From Phaseolus vulgaris (lineage: Eukaryota; Streptophyta; Magnoliopsida; Fabales; Fabaceae), in assembly GCF_000499845.2 (NCBI RefSeq), contig NC_023756.2, positions 7,857,344-7,921,343 on the forward strand: a stretch of DNA of 64,000 nucleotides, written 5' to 3'. The position numbers and the translations under genes were made by a program. Within the stretch, counting starts at the first letter, position 1. Each line of letters begins with the position of its first letter. Below are positions 34,131 to 45,101 of this stretch, in pieces. The notes under the pieces were generated by a model. It was not told the DNA's origin. It searched no databases and saw only the letters and a list, made by a program, of their open reading frames with translations.

Positions 34131-34779
34131 TCATAATTATTTAACAATAATTGCATCCCTTTTATGATCAACGTCTTTAATGAACCATTTAAAGAAATTA
34201 AAGTCCAACATTATATCAAACAAAAACATAAAATAAAATAAAAAAAATCAATAACTTTCACATAACATGCATACTTTATAGAAAACATAGTTAAAAAATA
34301 TAATTTATACTTAAGATAACCCAAAAATCGATTTTCAATACTCGTACTTCCACCATGATGACTAATTACATTGTTTATACACACCCTACCCATTACAACG
34401 AAGATGGAAAATGATAACAAAACATTGAAACACATTTAGGAAAAGTCCTCATTTCTCAAAAAAAAAAAATTAAGCCTAAAGTTCATTATTGGAAATTGTA
34501 AAAACAAAATTGGAAATGCAATAAAAGGAATAATCTGTTGCAGATAAGTCAATTTACTACTCATTTCTTTTCCCAAAATTATAACATTAAATAATAAATA
34601 AATAATATGTGCCGATAAAAACGTTAAATAATATATCATCATGTTTTATCTTAATTTAAATGAGCCTTTTAATGCGGTTTTATTCTTTAAATTTTTATTT
34701 GTGACATTTTATTAAAATGAAGAAGAATAATATTTAACTCGTTTATGTATTATATATTTTATAATATATCTTCAATTAT
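34131..34779. other. Intergenic spacer, no gene seen
   Basis: AT-rich. The end of the spacer resembles the AGTCAATTTACTACTCATTTC part of R1 copy a in reverse orientation. No gene is supported. Confidence 0.4.
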
Positions 34780-35036
34780 TTAGGTTGTGTTTGGAGTGAG
34801 AAGCGGATGTGTGAGAATTTGAAAGAGTAAGTTTGAAGTGATTTAAGATGAAAGTGTGATGAAACTGAAGTTGTTTGAATTAAGGTGTTGGAATTAAGGT
34901 ATCTTAAGGTGAATTTGTGAGGAAAAATTATTAAAGTTTGTGAGTGATGTGAGAAAAGTTTTAATTTTTGTAAAAGGTGTAAAATGTAAGTTTACAAATT
35001 TACCCTTATCTTTAAAACTATTTGAATAATGAAATA

Positions 35037-35176
35037 TGAGAAGTATTATTATGAATGGAGGGATAGAGTGTTTGGAGAAAGGTTTATGATTAACAAAAAA
35101 GTATGAGAGGTTAGAGGCATGAGGAGAAAAGGAGGATCCCAAGCATAAGAGAAACTAATACTTTGAAAACCCAAAA
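35037..35176 (-). pseudogene. Duplicated 3' end of the TPD1-like gene
   Basis: It matches 30607-30745 at about 92% by eye, including the piece of R1 sequence downstream of the gene. The minus-strand frame keeps GFQSISFSYAWDPPFLL and LTSHT but lacks everything upstream. The final cysteine region is altered by a small insertion. The fragment is bordered by R1 sequence in the opposite direction. It has no start or signal peptide and is not a gene. Confidence 0.85.
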
Positions 35177-35214
35177 TTCATAAATTAATTAATACTTTGA
35201 TTCTTCACCAATCA

Positions 35215-36010
35215 TTGTTATCTCAATGTATTTATTCAGAGTTTTAAGAAAATTTATAAGTAATGTGATAATTGTGAGAGAATTTTTAACTTTTCAAAAT
35301 GTAAATTATAATTTTACAGATTTACTCTTGTCTTTGAAATTATTTGAAAAAATGAAATATGATGTATTTTTGTGTAGATTTGAGTTAATTAAATTTTTGT
35401 AAATTATATGTCCTATTGTTGAACATGGAAAGTCTTGATAAAAATAATATTATCTAAACATATATAAATTTACCATTATATTTAAAATAATTTTTAAAAA
35501 ATATGATTTATTAATTTGTGCATTTTAGTTGTTTATAATTAAAATATTATTTTCGGTATTGTGCAGTAACCGAATTTGGAAAAAATACAAACCATGTAAT
35601 ATCTGAACATAAAAAATTGTGCTTTAATTAAAAATAAAATTATAATATTCATGTAAAGTTTCCTTTATGACAAATTTTGTTATAAATAGGAAATAATGTT
35701 TTCGTTATAATAATTTATATGAATCATTCATTTTACATTATACTGAAATAGAAAAAAAATATGACAACAACCTAAACTTATGATTAATACACATTAAATT
35801 GTATTAAAAATAAAACATGGGATGAACATCAAATATTCATTCTTTGAACTACACAATACATAAAGTTACTATATTACAATTCCAAAATTGACATGTGCTC
35901 ATCTCATGGGAATTTGAACAAAATTGCCAACATAATAATGTTAATTACAACAACAAAACATCCCCCTTAACAATATCTAAATCCATTTTGTGGACACCTT
36001 CAAACGCTTC
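35215..36010. repeat. ~900-bp segmental duplication, right copy
   Basis: Partner of 33232-34130, displaced by about 1.87 kb. It starts with an inverted R1 piece and ends within GGACACCTTCAAACGCTTCTC, the counterpart of CATCTTCAAACACTTCTC in the left copy. Confidence 0.85.
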
Positions 36011-37089
36011 TCTAGACTACATGAATGTTTCACTTAATGAAGAAATGAATGTTTCACCAGTACCTAAACCCACGGTGAAATAGAAGGTGAACGAGAAACT
36101 TTACACAAAAATAAAAAGAGACATACCTATATAAAAAAAAAATAAGTGAAACAAGATTTATTCTGAAGTATAACAATATATTAATTTTTTCAAAATTGAC
36201 ATTAACTCAAGAATTAGAAAATCCTATTTATGCATAGCAGCAAGGCAACAACTTATTTTTGGAAGGCATTGCTCATTGTTATACCTTTAATGCATTAATG
36301 GATATAAAGTTTAGCTAGGTGTTTTTGGTTCCTTGGTACTAAAAAAGATCTTTAGTTTTAGTCCTATCATTGCAAAACCATGGCAGTTTAACCTATACAT
36401 AATTGACACAATTTTTATGTATGAGATTTACTCAAAGAAATTAATTATCAATCAAATGTTGTTTTTAGAACTTGAATAGGCAACATTTTTAAAGAAGTAC
36501 CTTTTAGTTGTTTCAAAGTGATCATTATTTTTTGTTTATTTCTATATTGTTTAGATAGAGACGGAAGTTGGTAAAATTGTCAACAATTAATTTCACGATC
36601 CTCGCCATAAAAAAGTTCTTGGTTTTGTTAATTAAACTTTTTCCTCTTTTTCTACTTCATGGGACAAAAAAAACTACACATACACCTCTACTCATTGCCA
36701 ATGTCATATAATTCCACTGCAAATAACATGGACAAGCGAAAAAGGATAACATCTATAATTACAAATAAAATATGAGATTAAGAACATGTGTCACATCCTC
36801 CATCATCTTCCACATTAAATCGATTTGTGCAAATTTGTCAAGTTAACATAGTCAAGTAAACATTGTATTTTGGGATATTAAATATGTTTAGAATTTTATT
36901 TTCAAGTCAAACTCACTCACGGGTTGTAGAACATTTTAGGGCACAAAATGTATTAAATTCAACAAAACAACCAGAAACTAACAATCTTTTGACAGACAAT
37001 ACAGTTAGCATCTTTATCCAAAGGGTAAATAAGGATAAACTTCACAATATTCATCACTTAACAAAAATCAAACAACATCAATCTTTAAA
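36011..37089. other. Intergenic; short motif shared with the composite element's right border
   Basis: At 36024-36095 the sequence ATGTTTCACTTAATGAAG, then ACCTAAACCCACGGTG and GAACGAGAAAC, recurs in altered form at 43890-43990. No reading frame is convincing. Confidence 0.4.
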
Positions 37090-37560
37090 AAATAAACTAA
37101 TAAATAGAAAATGTATTAACTTTGGTGAAACGTACTGAACCACTCCCAATGTAATGCCACCGCGCCACCCAACCACCATCAAAACAAGGTGAAACGCACT
37201 TGACCACTTCCCGCTTGGACAACCCTGACAACGATGAACGAGAAAGGGTGGAAGAGAAGGTGGAAGACAAACAAAGGCTGGAACAGAATCTGAAAGAGAG
37301 GCTGAAAGAAAATGGAAGAGAAACAAACATTGGAAGAGATTCTAGAAGAGAGATTTAAAGAGAACTTGGAGGAGAATCGGAAGAGAAACAAAAGCCACAC
37401 CAATCCTAAAATGAAAACTTAAACACTCAATTTTTAAATTTTTTCAAAATAATCCAACACATTGCGTGGAGTCCACACATAATTAAAATATTATTATTTT
37501 ATTCCACGTTGATGGTTGTATCATGGCGCAACTAATTTTGGACCCTAAACCTGATTTGGA
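37090..37560 (+). repeat. Left copy of a direct repeat bordering the composite region
   Basis: It shares AATAGAAAATGTATTA-CTTTGGT, a GA-rich core (GGTGGAAGA units) and a terminal ATTGTATCATGG-GCAACT-like block with 43890-44320 in the same direction. Divergence is high. The GA-rich core is itself a degenerate repeat of GAAGAGAANC. Confidence 0.5.
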
Positions 37561-37576
37561 CAACCCAAAATTAGCT

Positions 37577-39520
37577 CTAGTGAGTGTTCATGTTGGTTCT
37601 GGAAGGCATCAGGTGAGGAGAAAGTGGGTTAAATGAGTTCCTTAGAGGCCATGAGATTATGGTAGTGTGAAGGGAGCAAAAAAATTCACTCAACTTATAT
37701 AGTAACAGTTTGTGGTGACACTAGTAGCAATATGTTGTGCCCCACATTACAATTCCTGCACAGACCCAGGGAAACTTTTTATGAAAATGGGAAGTCAGTG
37801 CTCTTCCTGGTTAGGGAGGGGCATTAGGTGGGGAGAAAGTAGGTTAAATGAATTCACTAGAGTCCATGAGAGTAGGACAATGTCAAGTGAGCACAAAAAT
37901 TGACTCAAGTTAGAGAGTGACAACATGTGGTGATCCAAATAACACTTCCTGCACAGACCTAGGGAAACTTTTTTTGGAAATGGGAAGTGAGTGTTCATGT
38001 TGGATGGATTGGGGCATGAGGTGGGGAGAAAGTGGGTTAAATGAGTTCCGTAGAGACCATGAGATTAGGAGAATGTGAAGTGAGCACAAAAACTCACTTA
38101 ACTTAGAGGGTGGCAGCATGAGGTGACCCTATAGGGAATATGTGGTGACCCGCATTACAGTTCCTGCACAGACCCAGGGAAACTTTTTTCTGGAAATGGA
38201 AAGTGAGTGTTTCTGTTGGATGGGTTAGGGCATGAGTTGGGGAGAAAGTGGGTTAAATGAGTTCCTTAAAGGCCATGAGAGTAGGAGAATGTGAAGTGAG
38301 CACAAAAATTCACTTAACTTAGAGGGTGGCAGCATGAGGTGACCCTATAGGGAATATGTGGTGACCCGCATTACAGTTCCTGCGCAGACCTAGGGAACTT
38401 TTTTCTGAAAATGGGAAGTGAGTGTTTGTGTTGGATGGGTTAGGGCATGAGGTGGGGAGAAAGTGGGTTAAATGAGTTCCTTAGAGGCCATGAGAGTAGG
38501 AGAATGTGAAGTGAGCACAAAAATTCACTTAACTTAGAGGGTGGTAGCATGAAGTGACCCTATAGGGAATATGTGGTGACCCACATCACAGTTCCTGCAC
38601 AAACCCAGTGAAACTTTTTCTGAATATGGGAAATGAGTGTTTGTGTTGGTGAAGGGTGGGGCATGAGGTGGGGATAAAGTGGGTTAAAGGAGTTCTTTAG
38701 AGACCATGAGAGTAGGACAATGTTAACTAACCACAAAATTCACTTAACTTAGAGAATAACATCAAATGGTGACCCTATAGGGAATATGTGGTGACCCACA
38801 TTACAGTTCCTGCACAGACCCAATGAAACTTTTTTCTGGATATTGGAAGTGAGTGTTCGTGTTGGTGAAGGGTAGGGCATGAGGTGGGGAAATAGTTGGT
38901 TAAATGAGTTCTTTAGAGGCCATGAGAGTAAGACAGTGTTAAGTAACCACAAAATTCACTCAACTTAGAGAATAACATCAAATGGTGACCCTATAGGGAA
39001 TATGTGATGACCCACATTACAGTTCCTGTACAGACCCGGTGAAACTTTTTCTGGATATGGGAAGTGAGTGTTCGTGTTGGTGAAGGGTGGGGCATGAGGT
39101 GGAGAGAAAGTGGGTTAAATGAGTTCTTTAAAGGTCATGAGAGTAGGACAGTGTTAAGTAACCACAAAATTCACTCAACTTAGAGAATAACATCAAATGG
39201 TGACTCTATAAGGAATATGTGGTGACCCACATTACAGTTCTTGCACAGACCCAATGAAACTTTTTCTGGATATGGGAAGTGCTTGTTCGTGTTGGTGAAT
39301 GGTGGGGCATGAGGTGGAGAGAAAGTGGGTTAAATGAGTTCTTTAGAGGTCATGAGAGTAGGAAAGTGTGAAGTGAGCACAAAAATTCACTCAACCTAGA
39401 GGGTGACAGTATGTGGTAACCCACATTACACTTCCTGCACAGACCCAGGGAAACCTTTTATGGAAATGGGAAGTGAGTGTTCGTCTTAGTTTGGGAGGGG
39501 CATGAGGTGGGGAGAATAGT
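37577..39520 (+). repeat. Tandem array, ~9 units of 215 or 193 bp
   Basis: Using the mark CCTGCACAGACC, unit positions are about 37755, 37948, 38163, 38379, 38593, 38809, 39024, 39240 and 39433. Spacings are 193, 215, 216, 214, 216, 215, 216 and 193. The short units lack about 22 bases around GTGACCCTATAGGGAATAT. Each unit also has GGGGCATGAGGTGGGGAGAA and GTGGGTTAAATGAGTT. The array has no long reading frame and ends about 40 bases before an Ulp1-type exon. Confidence 0.95.
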
Positions 39521-39560
39521 CCCCCCCATATATCTAGTCAAACAAAAATTTCCTCTACAG

Positions 39561-39957
39561 CCAAACGGGTTAGTATTAAAATGAAAACTTTTCTTATTTT
39601 CAATCATATGAATATGTAATTTATTTTTATGTGCTTTCATTTATGTAGTTATGATTGCGGAGTTTTGGTTTTGAAATATATTGAGGTGTGGAATGGTATC
39701 GTTGACTATGAGGGAAAGACGATGCCTGAATACAACACCGTACGTATTTGTTCCCTTCACTATTAGACTAAAAGTTCTAAGTTTTATTGTTCATTTAAAA
39801 TTGATTTCACAATTTTTTTCAGGACGAACTTCAAGCATTCCGTAAGGAAATGATTTGCAATTGGGTCCAAGATACACTTAATGCAGAACAAGAAAGTGTG
39901 TTGACGGACTTCAACTTTTGTGGTAGTTCAGAATGGTGGTGGTTCAAAGTGTGCTAG
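39561..39957 (+). pseudogene. C-terminal part of an Ulp1-type (C48) cysteine protease of a transposon
   Basis: Three exon-like pieces join in frame: 39561-39568, 39649-39739 and 39823-39957, with GT-AG introns between them. They encode PNGYDCGVLVLKYIEVWNG followed by a helical region and the ending SSEWWWFKVC, with a stop at 39955-39957. The Q/N-x-x-DCG motif holds the catalytic cysteine of SUMO-protease-like (Ulp1) domains. Such domains are carried by some plant Mutator-like and CACTA-like transposons. The catalytic histidine and aspartate exons are missing, because the 215-bp array directly precedes the first piece. It is a fragment, not an active protease. Confidence 0.7.
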
Positions 39958-40849
39958 ATTTGAAGTTTCATGTCGTGCAATTGTCTACTTATTCGTTAGA
40001 TGTCTTAGTGGATCTGAACAAATTGTTACATGTGTTTTGTAATCAAATGTGTGCAGTTGTTGAATGAATTTTTCTAAATGATGTATGAAGTGTGTATTAA
40101 AAGACCTAATAAGGGTCCTAGGAGCATTCATAAATGTAGAAACATAATGGCTTACATAGACTTTCATTGAGTTGAACAATGTTCCAATTTTTTAATCGAG
40201 AATTGAAGACCAATATTGTTCTATCATATGATGCAACAAAGCTTCTAATTACACTTAATATTACTTTCCATGATTTCTGATTATGATGACAAGCTTTTTC
40301 AGAAATGCTTTTATTGGTATAGAAAGCCAAAGGGTCCATTAGCAGGTGCCACATACTTTGGAAGGTAAATTTAATGGTCGTCCATGGTGAAGGATGACTT
40401 CATTCTTAGTTCCTTGGACTCAGTCAAAATAAAGTTATAAATATTTACATTTCTCCATTTTGCTACACTAAAATAAGTGTAAAGTGAATAATATTAAGTT
40501 AAAGTACAAAATTTGGCAACTTTTTTACCAAGTCTTTGGGTAAAAGATATACAACTAGGATCCAAGCGAGGAAGACAAAAGTTCATAATACTATGCATAG
40601 GCAACATTCGATCAAAAAGTTTTACTCATTGTTTCTCAAAAATTGATCATCTATACAATTTAAAAATAGCTAACAGAATAAAATTGCAGTAAGTGGTAGG
40701 GAATAACTGGTGATCCATGACAAAGTTTCTGCACACGGAGTACATTTTTCTAATTTGACCCACACAAAAAAGTGCATTCTCTGGGAAGGGCGATGCATGA
40801 GCATGATGTGAGTGTCAAGTGAGGGAGGAGGGGTCGACCTATATGGATG
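39958..40849. other. Spacer inside the composite region, no gene seen
   Basis: Nothing coding is recognised after the Ulp1 stop codon. A minus-strand frame at 40670-41065 runs into the 60-bp array and is explained by it. Confidence 0.45.
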
Positions 40850-41735
40850 CGAACAAGTGCAAGCTAAAGTGCACCCCTGCACCACTGCATCGTTTTGACT
40901 CAATCCAATATTTTTAGTGCAAGTTAAACTTGACTCCTTCACAACTGGACCATTTTGGCTCAATCCAATATTTTTAGTGTAAGCTAAACTGAACCCCTTC
41001 ACCACTGGACCATTTTGGCTCGATCCAATATTTTTAGTGCAATCTAAACTGCACCCCTTCACCACTGGATCATTTTGGCTAATCCAATATTTTTAGTGCA
41101 ATCTAAACTGCACCCCTTCACCACTGGATCATTTTGGCTAATCCAATATTTTTAGTGTAAGTTAAATTGCACCCGTTCACCACTGGATCATTTTGGCTTG
41201 AACCAATATATTTAGTGCAAGTAAAACTGGACCCCTTCACCACTGGATCATTTTGGCTTGATTAATATTTTTAGTGCAAGCTAAACTACACTCCTTCACC
41301 ATTGGATCATTTTGGCTCAATCCAATATTTTTAGTGCAAGCTAAACTAGACCCCTTTACCACTGGACCATTTTGGCTCGATCCAATATTTTTAGTGCAAG
41401 CTAAACTGGACTCCTTCACCAATTGATCATTTTGGCTTGATCAATATTTGTAGTGCAAGCTAAATTACACTCCTTCACCACTAGATCATTTTGGCACAAT
41501 CCAATAATTTTAGTGCAAGCTAAACTAGACCCCTTCACCATTGGACCATTTTGGCTCGATCCAATATTTTTAGTGCAAGCTAAATTGGACCCCTTCACCA
41601 CTTGATCATTTTGGCTCAATATTTTTAGTGCAACCTAAACTGCACTCCTTCACCATTGGACCATTTTGGCTCGATCCAATATTTTTAGTTCAAGCTAAAC
41701 TGCAATCCTTCACCACTGGATCATTTTGGCCATTA
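40850..41735 (+). repeat. Tandem array, ~15 units of ~60 bp
   Basis: The unit reads approximately CAAGCTAAACTGCACCCCTT, CACCACTGGATCATTTTGGC, then TCGATCCAATATTTTTAGTG. Most units are 59-61 bases long. Because many units are exactly 60 bases, minus-strand frames read a 20-residue repeat (for example SSLACTKNIGLSQN), but indels break it and there is no sign of a gene. Confidence 0.95.
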
Positions 41736-42060
41736 AACACTTGATTTAAGTCACAACTTCATCACGTCCAAGGAAGTACTTTAAGTGACTTTCTCCAACA
41801 TTGGCAATGACATTACAAAAAATTGGGTTCAACCAAACTAACTTCAAATTTAAAAAGTATGTTCACTTCTACCACATAAATGGAAGACAGTTAAGAATAA
41901 AAAACACTTGAAAAAATCCAACCAATTTACCATTGCCAAAATTAGAAGGTAGTTGTTAAATACATGTCTTAAATTTTGTAACCACATTACACCCAATGAA
42001 ATAAACATGTACCATTCCTAACAAGTACTTCGTAATAAACATACTTAAGTATTAAACACC
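41736..42060. other. Spacer, no gene seen
   Basis: AT-rich sequence between the 60-bp array and the minus-strand Ulp1-associated relic. Confidence 0.4.
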
Positions 42061-42109
42061 TCATGTACGATCTCTTTCAATTGTGGCTAAGAAATTCATT
42101 TTTTTGCCC

Positions 42110-42730
42110 TTGCACAGTTAGTCCATGGTGTTTTCATGACAGCCGACTTCACGCGTTTCCTTGCTTTATGCTTGACTCAGGTGAAATTGTTACTTTTTTT
42201 CTTTTCTCTCATATTGCTCTTCGGGTACGTCTTTATCATCAACATAAGACCTCTGCAGATGTTCGTCATCCTCTGCAAAAGGACTATCATGAACATCAGA
42301 TTTTGCCCATGCAGTTAAAAATTCTTGTAACTCTTTTAACTCATTCTCCAAATTGTTGATGACAACTTGTTGTTCTTTCGCTTGGCAAAAAGCATATCAA
42401 CTACTTTCACCTTCATTTTACCATAGTCCTTTTTTATGACATGTCAGTTGTAAATCCACGTCGAACTACCTCAAATGCTTGTAGAACGAATTCATTTTGC
42501 AGCTCTTCATTGGACGCAGATAAGTCCACAATAACTTGTTCATGCACACAACAAATACCAACATAAATGAAAAAAAAATTAAGTATTCTACATTTAATAA
42601 AAATGTCAATGTATTCCACAAACCACATTTTGTTGCAGCCTAGATGCAATTTCAATGTCACCCAACCTAACATCCATCCAATGTGTGATACGAGGATATC
42701 TATTTCCAATCCTCAACACTTGGTGCTTGT
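42110..42730 (-). pseudogene. Relic of an Ulp1-associated transposon protein, N-terminal half
   Basis: On the minus strand, pieces in order read RYPRITHWMDVRLGDIEIAS (about 42700-42640), LSASNEELQNEFVLQAFEVV (about 42530-42470), a linker with LQEFLTAWAKSDVHD (about 42350-42295), and RKRVKSAVMKTPWTN near 42160-42115. Basic R/K-x-K-(S/T)-P-(W/F/Y)-T stretches of this sort precede the Ulp1 protease domain in plant transposon proteins. Stops and intron-like gaps separate the pieces. It points opposite to the Ulp1 C-terminal exons at 39561-39957, so the two are not one intact gene. The family assignment is inferred. Confidence 0.45.
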
Positions 42731-43084
42731 AAGAGAACAAATGTTCAAGAGCCTATATCTACACAATTCATGTCATAAATTAATGTCAGTAACCACAAAA
42801 TGGATGGGAAGTCATTACACATACGAACTAAATATTTTAAATTACCTGCATCAAGTAGACACAACCACCAACATAGATATATATAGCATTTGTTTTCATC
42901 TTAAATCATTTTCACAGATACATCACTATGTTTGAAAAAACTCCTCCTCTTACAATTGTTTTCTATTTTTGTTGAGTAAAATTTGTAACTCTAAGACCTA
43001 TACTTAAAGAAACATCTAACACGATAAATGGAACAACTCTAAAGCTCACTACAAAATTGTGACTCCTCTCCACCTACCTAGTAC

Positions 43085-43680
43085 ATAACTCCCTTAAAAG
43101 GCAACGAACACTCACTTCCTATTCCCATAAAAAGTTCCCGGAATCTGTGCAGGAAGTGTAATGTCGGTCACCACATATTCCTACTAAGGTAACCACATAC
43201 TGTCACCCTCTAAATTGAGTGGATTTTTGTGGTCACTTCACAGTGTCCTACTCTCATGGCCTCTAAGGAACTCATTTAACCTACTTTCTCCCCACCTCAT
43301 GCCCCTCCCCAATCAACACGAACACTCACTTCCTATTTCCATAAAAAGTTTCCATGGGTCTGTGCAGGAAGTGTAATGTGGGTCACTACATATTCCTACT
43401 AGGGTCACCAAATACTGTCACTCTATAAGTTGAGTGAATTTTTGTGCTCACTTCACACTGTCTTACTCTCTTGCCCTCTAAGGAACTCATTTAACCCACT
43501 TTCTCCCCACCTCTTGCCCCATGCCCCTCCCCAACTAAGACGAACACTCACTTTCCATTTCCATAAAAAGTTTCTATGGGTCTGTGCAGGAAGTGTAATG
43601 TGGGTCACCACATACTATCACCCTCTAAAAATCTTATTTAACTCACTTTCTCCCTAAATAATGCCCCACCCCAACCAGAA
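43085..43680 (-). repeat. Inverted short array of the same 215-bp unit
   Basis: About 2.7 units are reverse-complementary to the array at 37577-39520; the mark TCTGTGCAGG recurs near 43145, 43360 and 43580. Shared blocks include CCCCACCTCATGCCCC, AACTCATTTAACC and CGAACACTCACTTCC. The two arrays face each other across about 3.6 kb. Confidence 0.93.
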
Positions 43681-43889
43681 TAGCTTCAGAAAATGTCTTT
43701 TTTGGAGAAAATAAATACTAAAAAAGCATACATACTTACACAAACTAAGTAAACGCAAATATATAATTTTAACAATAGATTCCACACAAAAAAGTCATGC
43801 TCCATAAAAAACCAAATAATAAACTCAAACAACAATGACCACAACATATTTAAACACAAATCACCCAATACAAAAGCACACAACATAAA

Positions 43890-44330
43890 TGTTTCACTTA
43901 ATGAAGAAATGAATAGAAAATGTATTACCTTTGGTCACCAAACCCTGAACCCACGTTGGAAGAGAAGCTGGACGAGCAACCTTGAGAAGAAGGTGGAAGA
44001 CGACGAAAAATATCACTTGCAGCAAGAATGTCAACGAGAATGTCAAGGAGAATGAAGGATTGCAGCAATGAAGGACAATGCGCACGACATTTGCACGAGA
44101 ATGAAGGACATTGTGCATGACACTTGCATGAGAATGAAGGAACGTGAACGAGAATGAAGGAAGAGAAGAAGGCGCCCCAATATCTTAAACCATAATTTTT
44201 CCCCTTTCTGACCCTTAAAGAAAATTTTTAATCTATTAAACGCATGCCCCCACAAATTCAATAAAATAATATTAACTTTATGACGTCACAGTTGTATGCT
44301 GGAGCAACTGCGATACCAGTTGTTCAACCA
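43890..44330 (+). repeat. Right copy of the direct repeat bordering the composite region
   Basis: It matches 37090-37560 in the same direction: AATAGAAAATGTATTACCTT, a GA-rich core with GTTGGAAGAGAAGC, and GTTGTATGCTGGAGCAACT. The core contains its own repeats (AGAATGAAGGA and GACATTTGCACGAGA-like). Confidence 0.5.
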
Positions 44331-45069
44331 TCATTTTCCTTATAGTAATTAGCTATGTCACTAAAACCATACTTTAAGAGTAATAATAATCCATTAATGA
44401 TACCATAATTGGCTGATTGTTTTCAAAAGTTATGGTACTGCTAAAGTCCCTATCTAGTCTATACATATATGAATTCTCCATTATAACTGGTTTTTGACAC
44501 AATTTTTTTTTATTTTATATTTATCAATATCTTATTTTTTATTAATTTATTTTGGTTGTTTTGACATTTTATTATTATCTTGAACATTCCTATTTTTTCC
44601 TTTTTTTTGTATTCACTTTTTTTTTTAATTATATTATCTAAAAATTAAATGTAACTTTCTTCAAAACTTCCACTCCCCTTCTTAATCCCCTTTATCTTTC
44701 TCCACTCTTCTAATAATCAATTCTACTGTTAATTAACCAAAATAAATCACTCACAATATACTAGTGTTGCATTCATTCTTCTTATATTATTAGGTAAATT
44801 CCTACACCTTAGAACCTATGATATGCATCCATTTTTTTTTTAAAATTACCATTCATTTCATTAAAAAAAATACATTTATAAAAAAAAAATTCAAAATAGA
44901 ATTAAAAAAATGATAAAAAAAAATATATTATATATTATAGTTCTTTTTAATAAACAGAAATACACATAAATTTACGATGAATTAAAATATTACAATATAA
45001 ATTTATAGTTGATTTTAATAAATACAAGTACACATGATAATGACAAAACTAAAAAATACAAAGATAAAA

Positions 45070-45101
<32 letters not shown>

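Noticed and set aside
40670..41619. Minus-strand frames with a 20-residue repeat (SSLACTKNIGLSQN)
   Set aside because: They follow the 60-bp tandem array and are broken wherever a unit is 59 or 61 bases long; no start, signal or known domain.
37577..43680. CRISPR-like arrays
   Set aside because: Units are contiguous 60- or 215-bp tandem repeats without unique spacers, in a plant genome.
37090..44330. LTRs of one 7-kb retrotransposon
   Set aside because: The direct border repeats are highly diverged, lack LTR landmarks, and the interior holds inverted arrays and Ulp1 pieces, not gag-pol.
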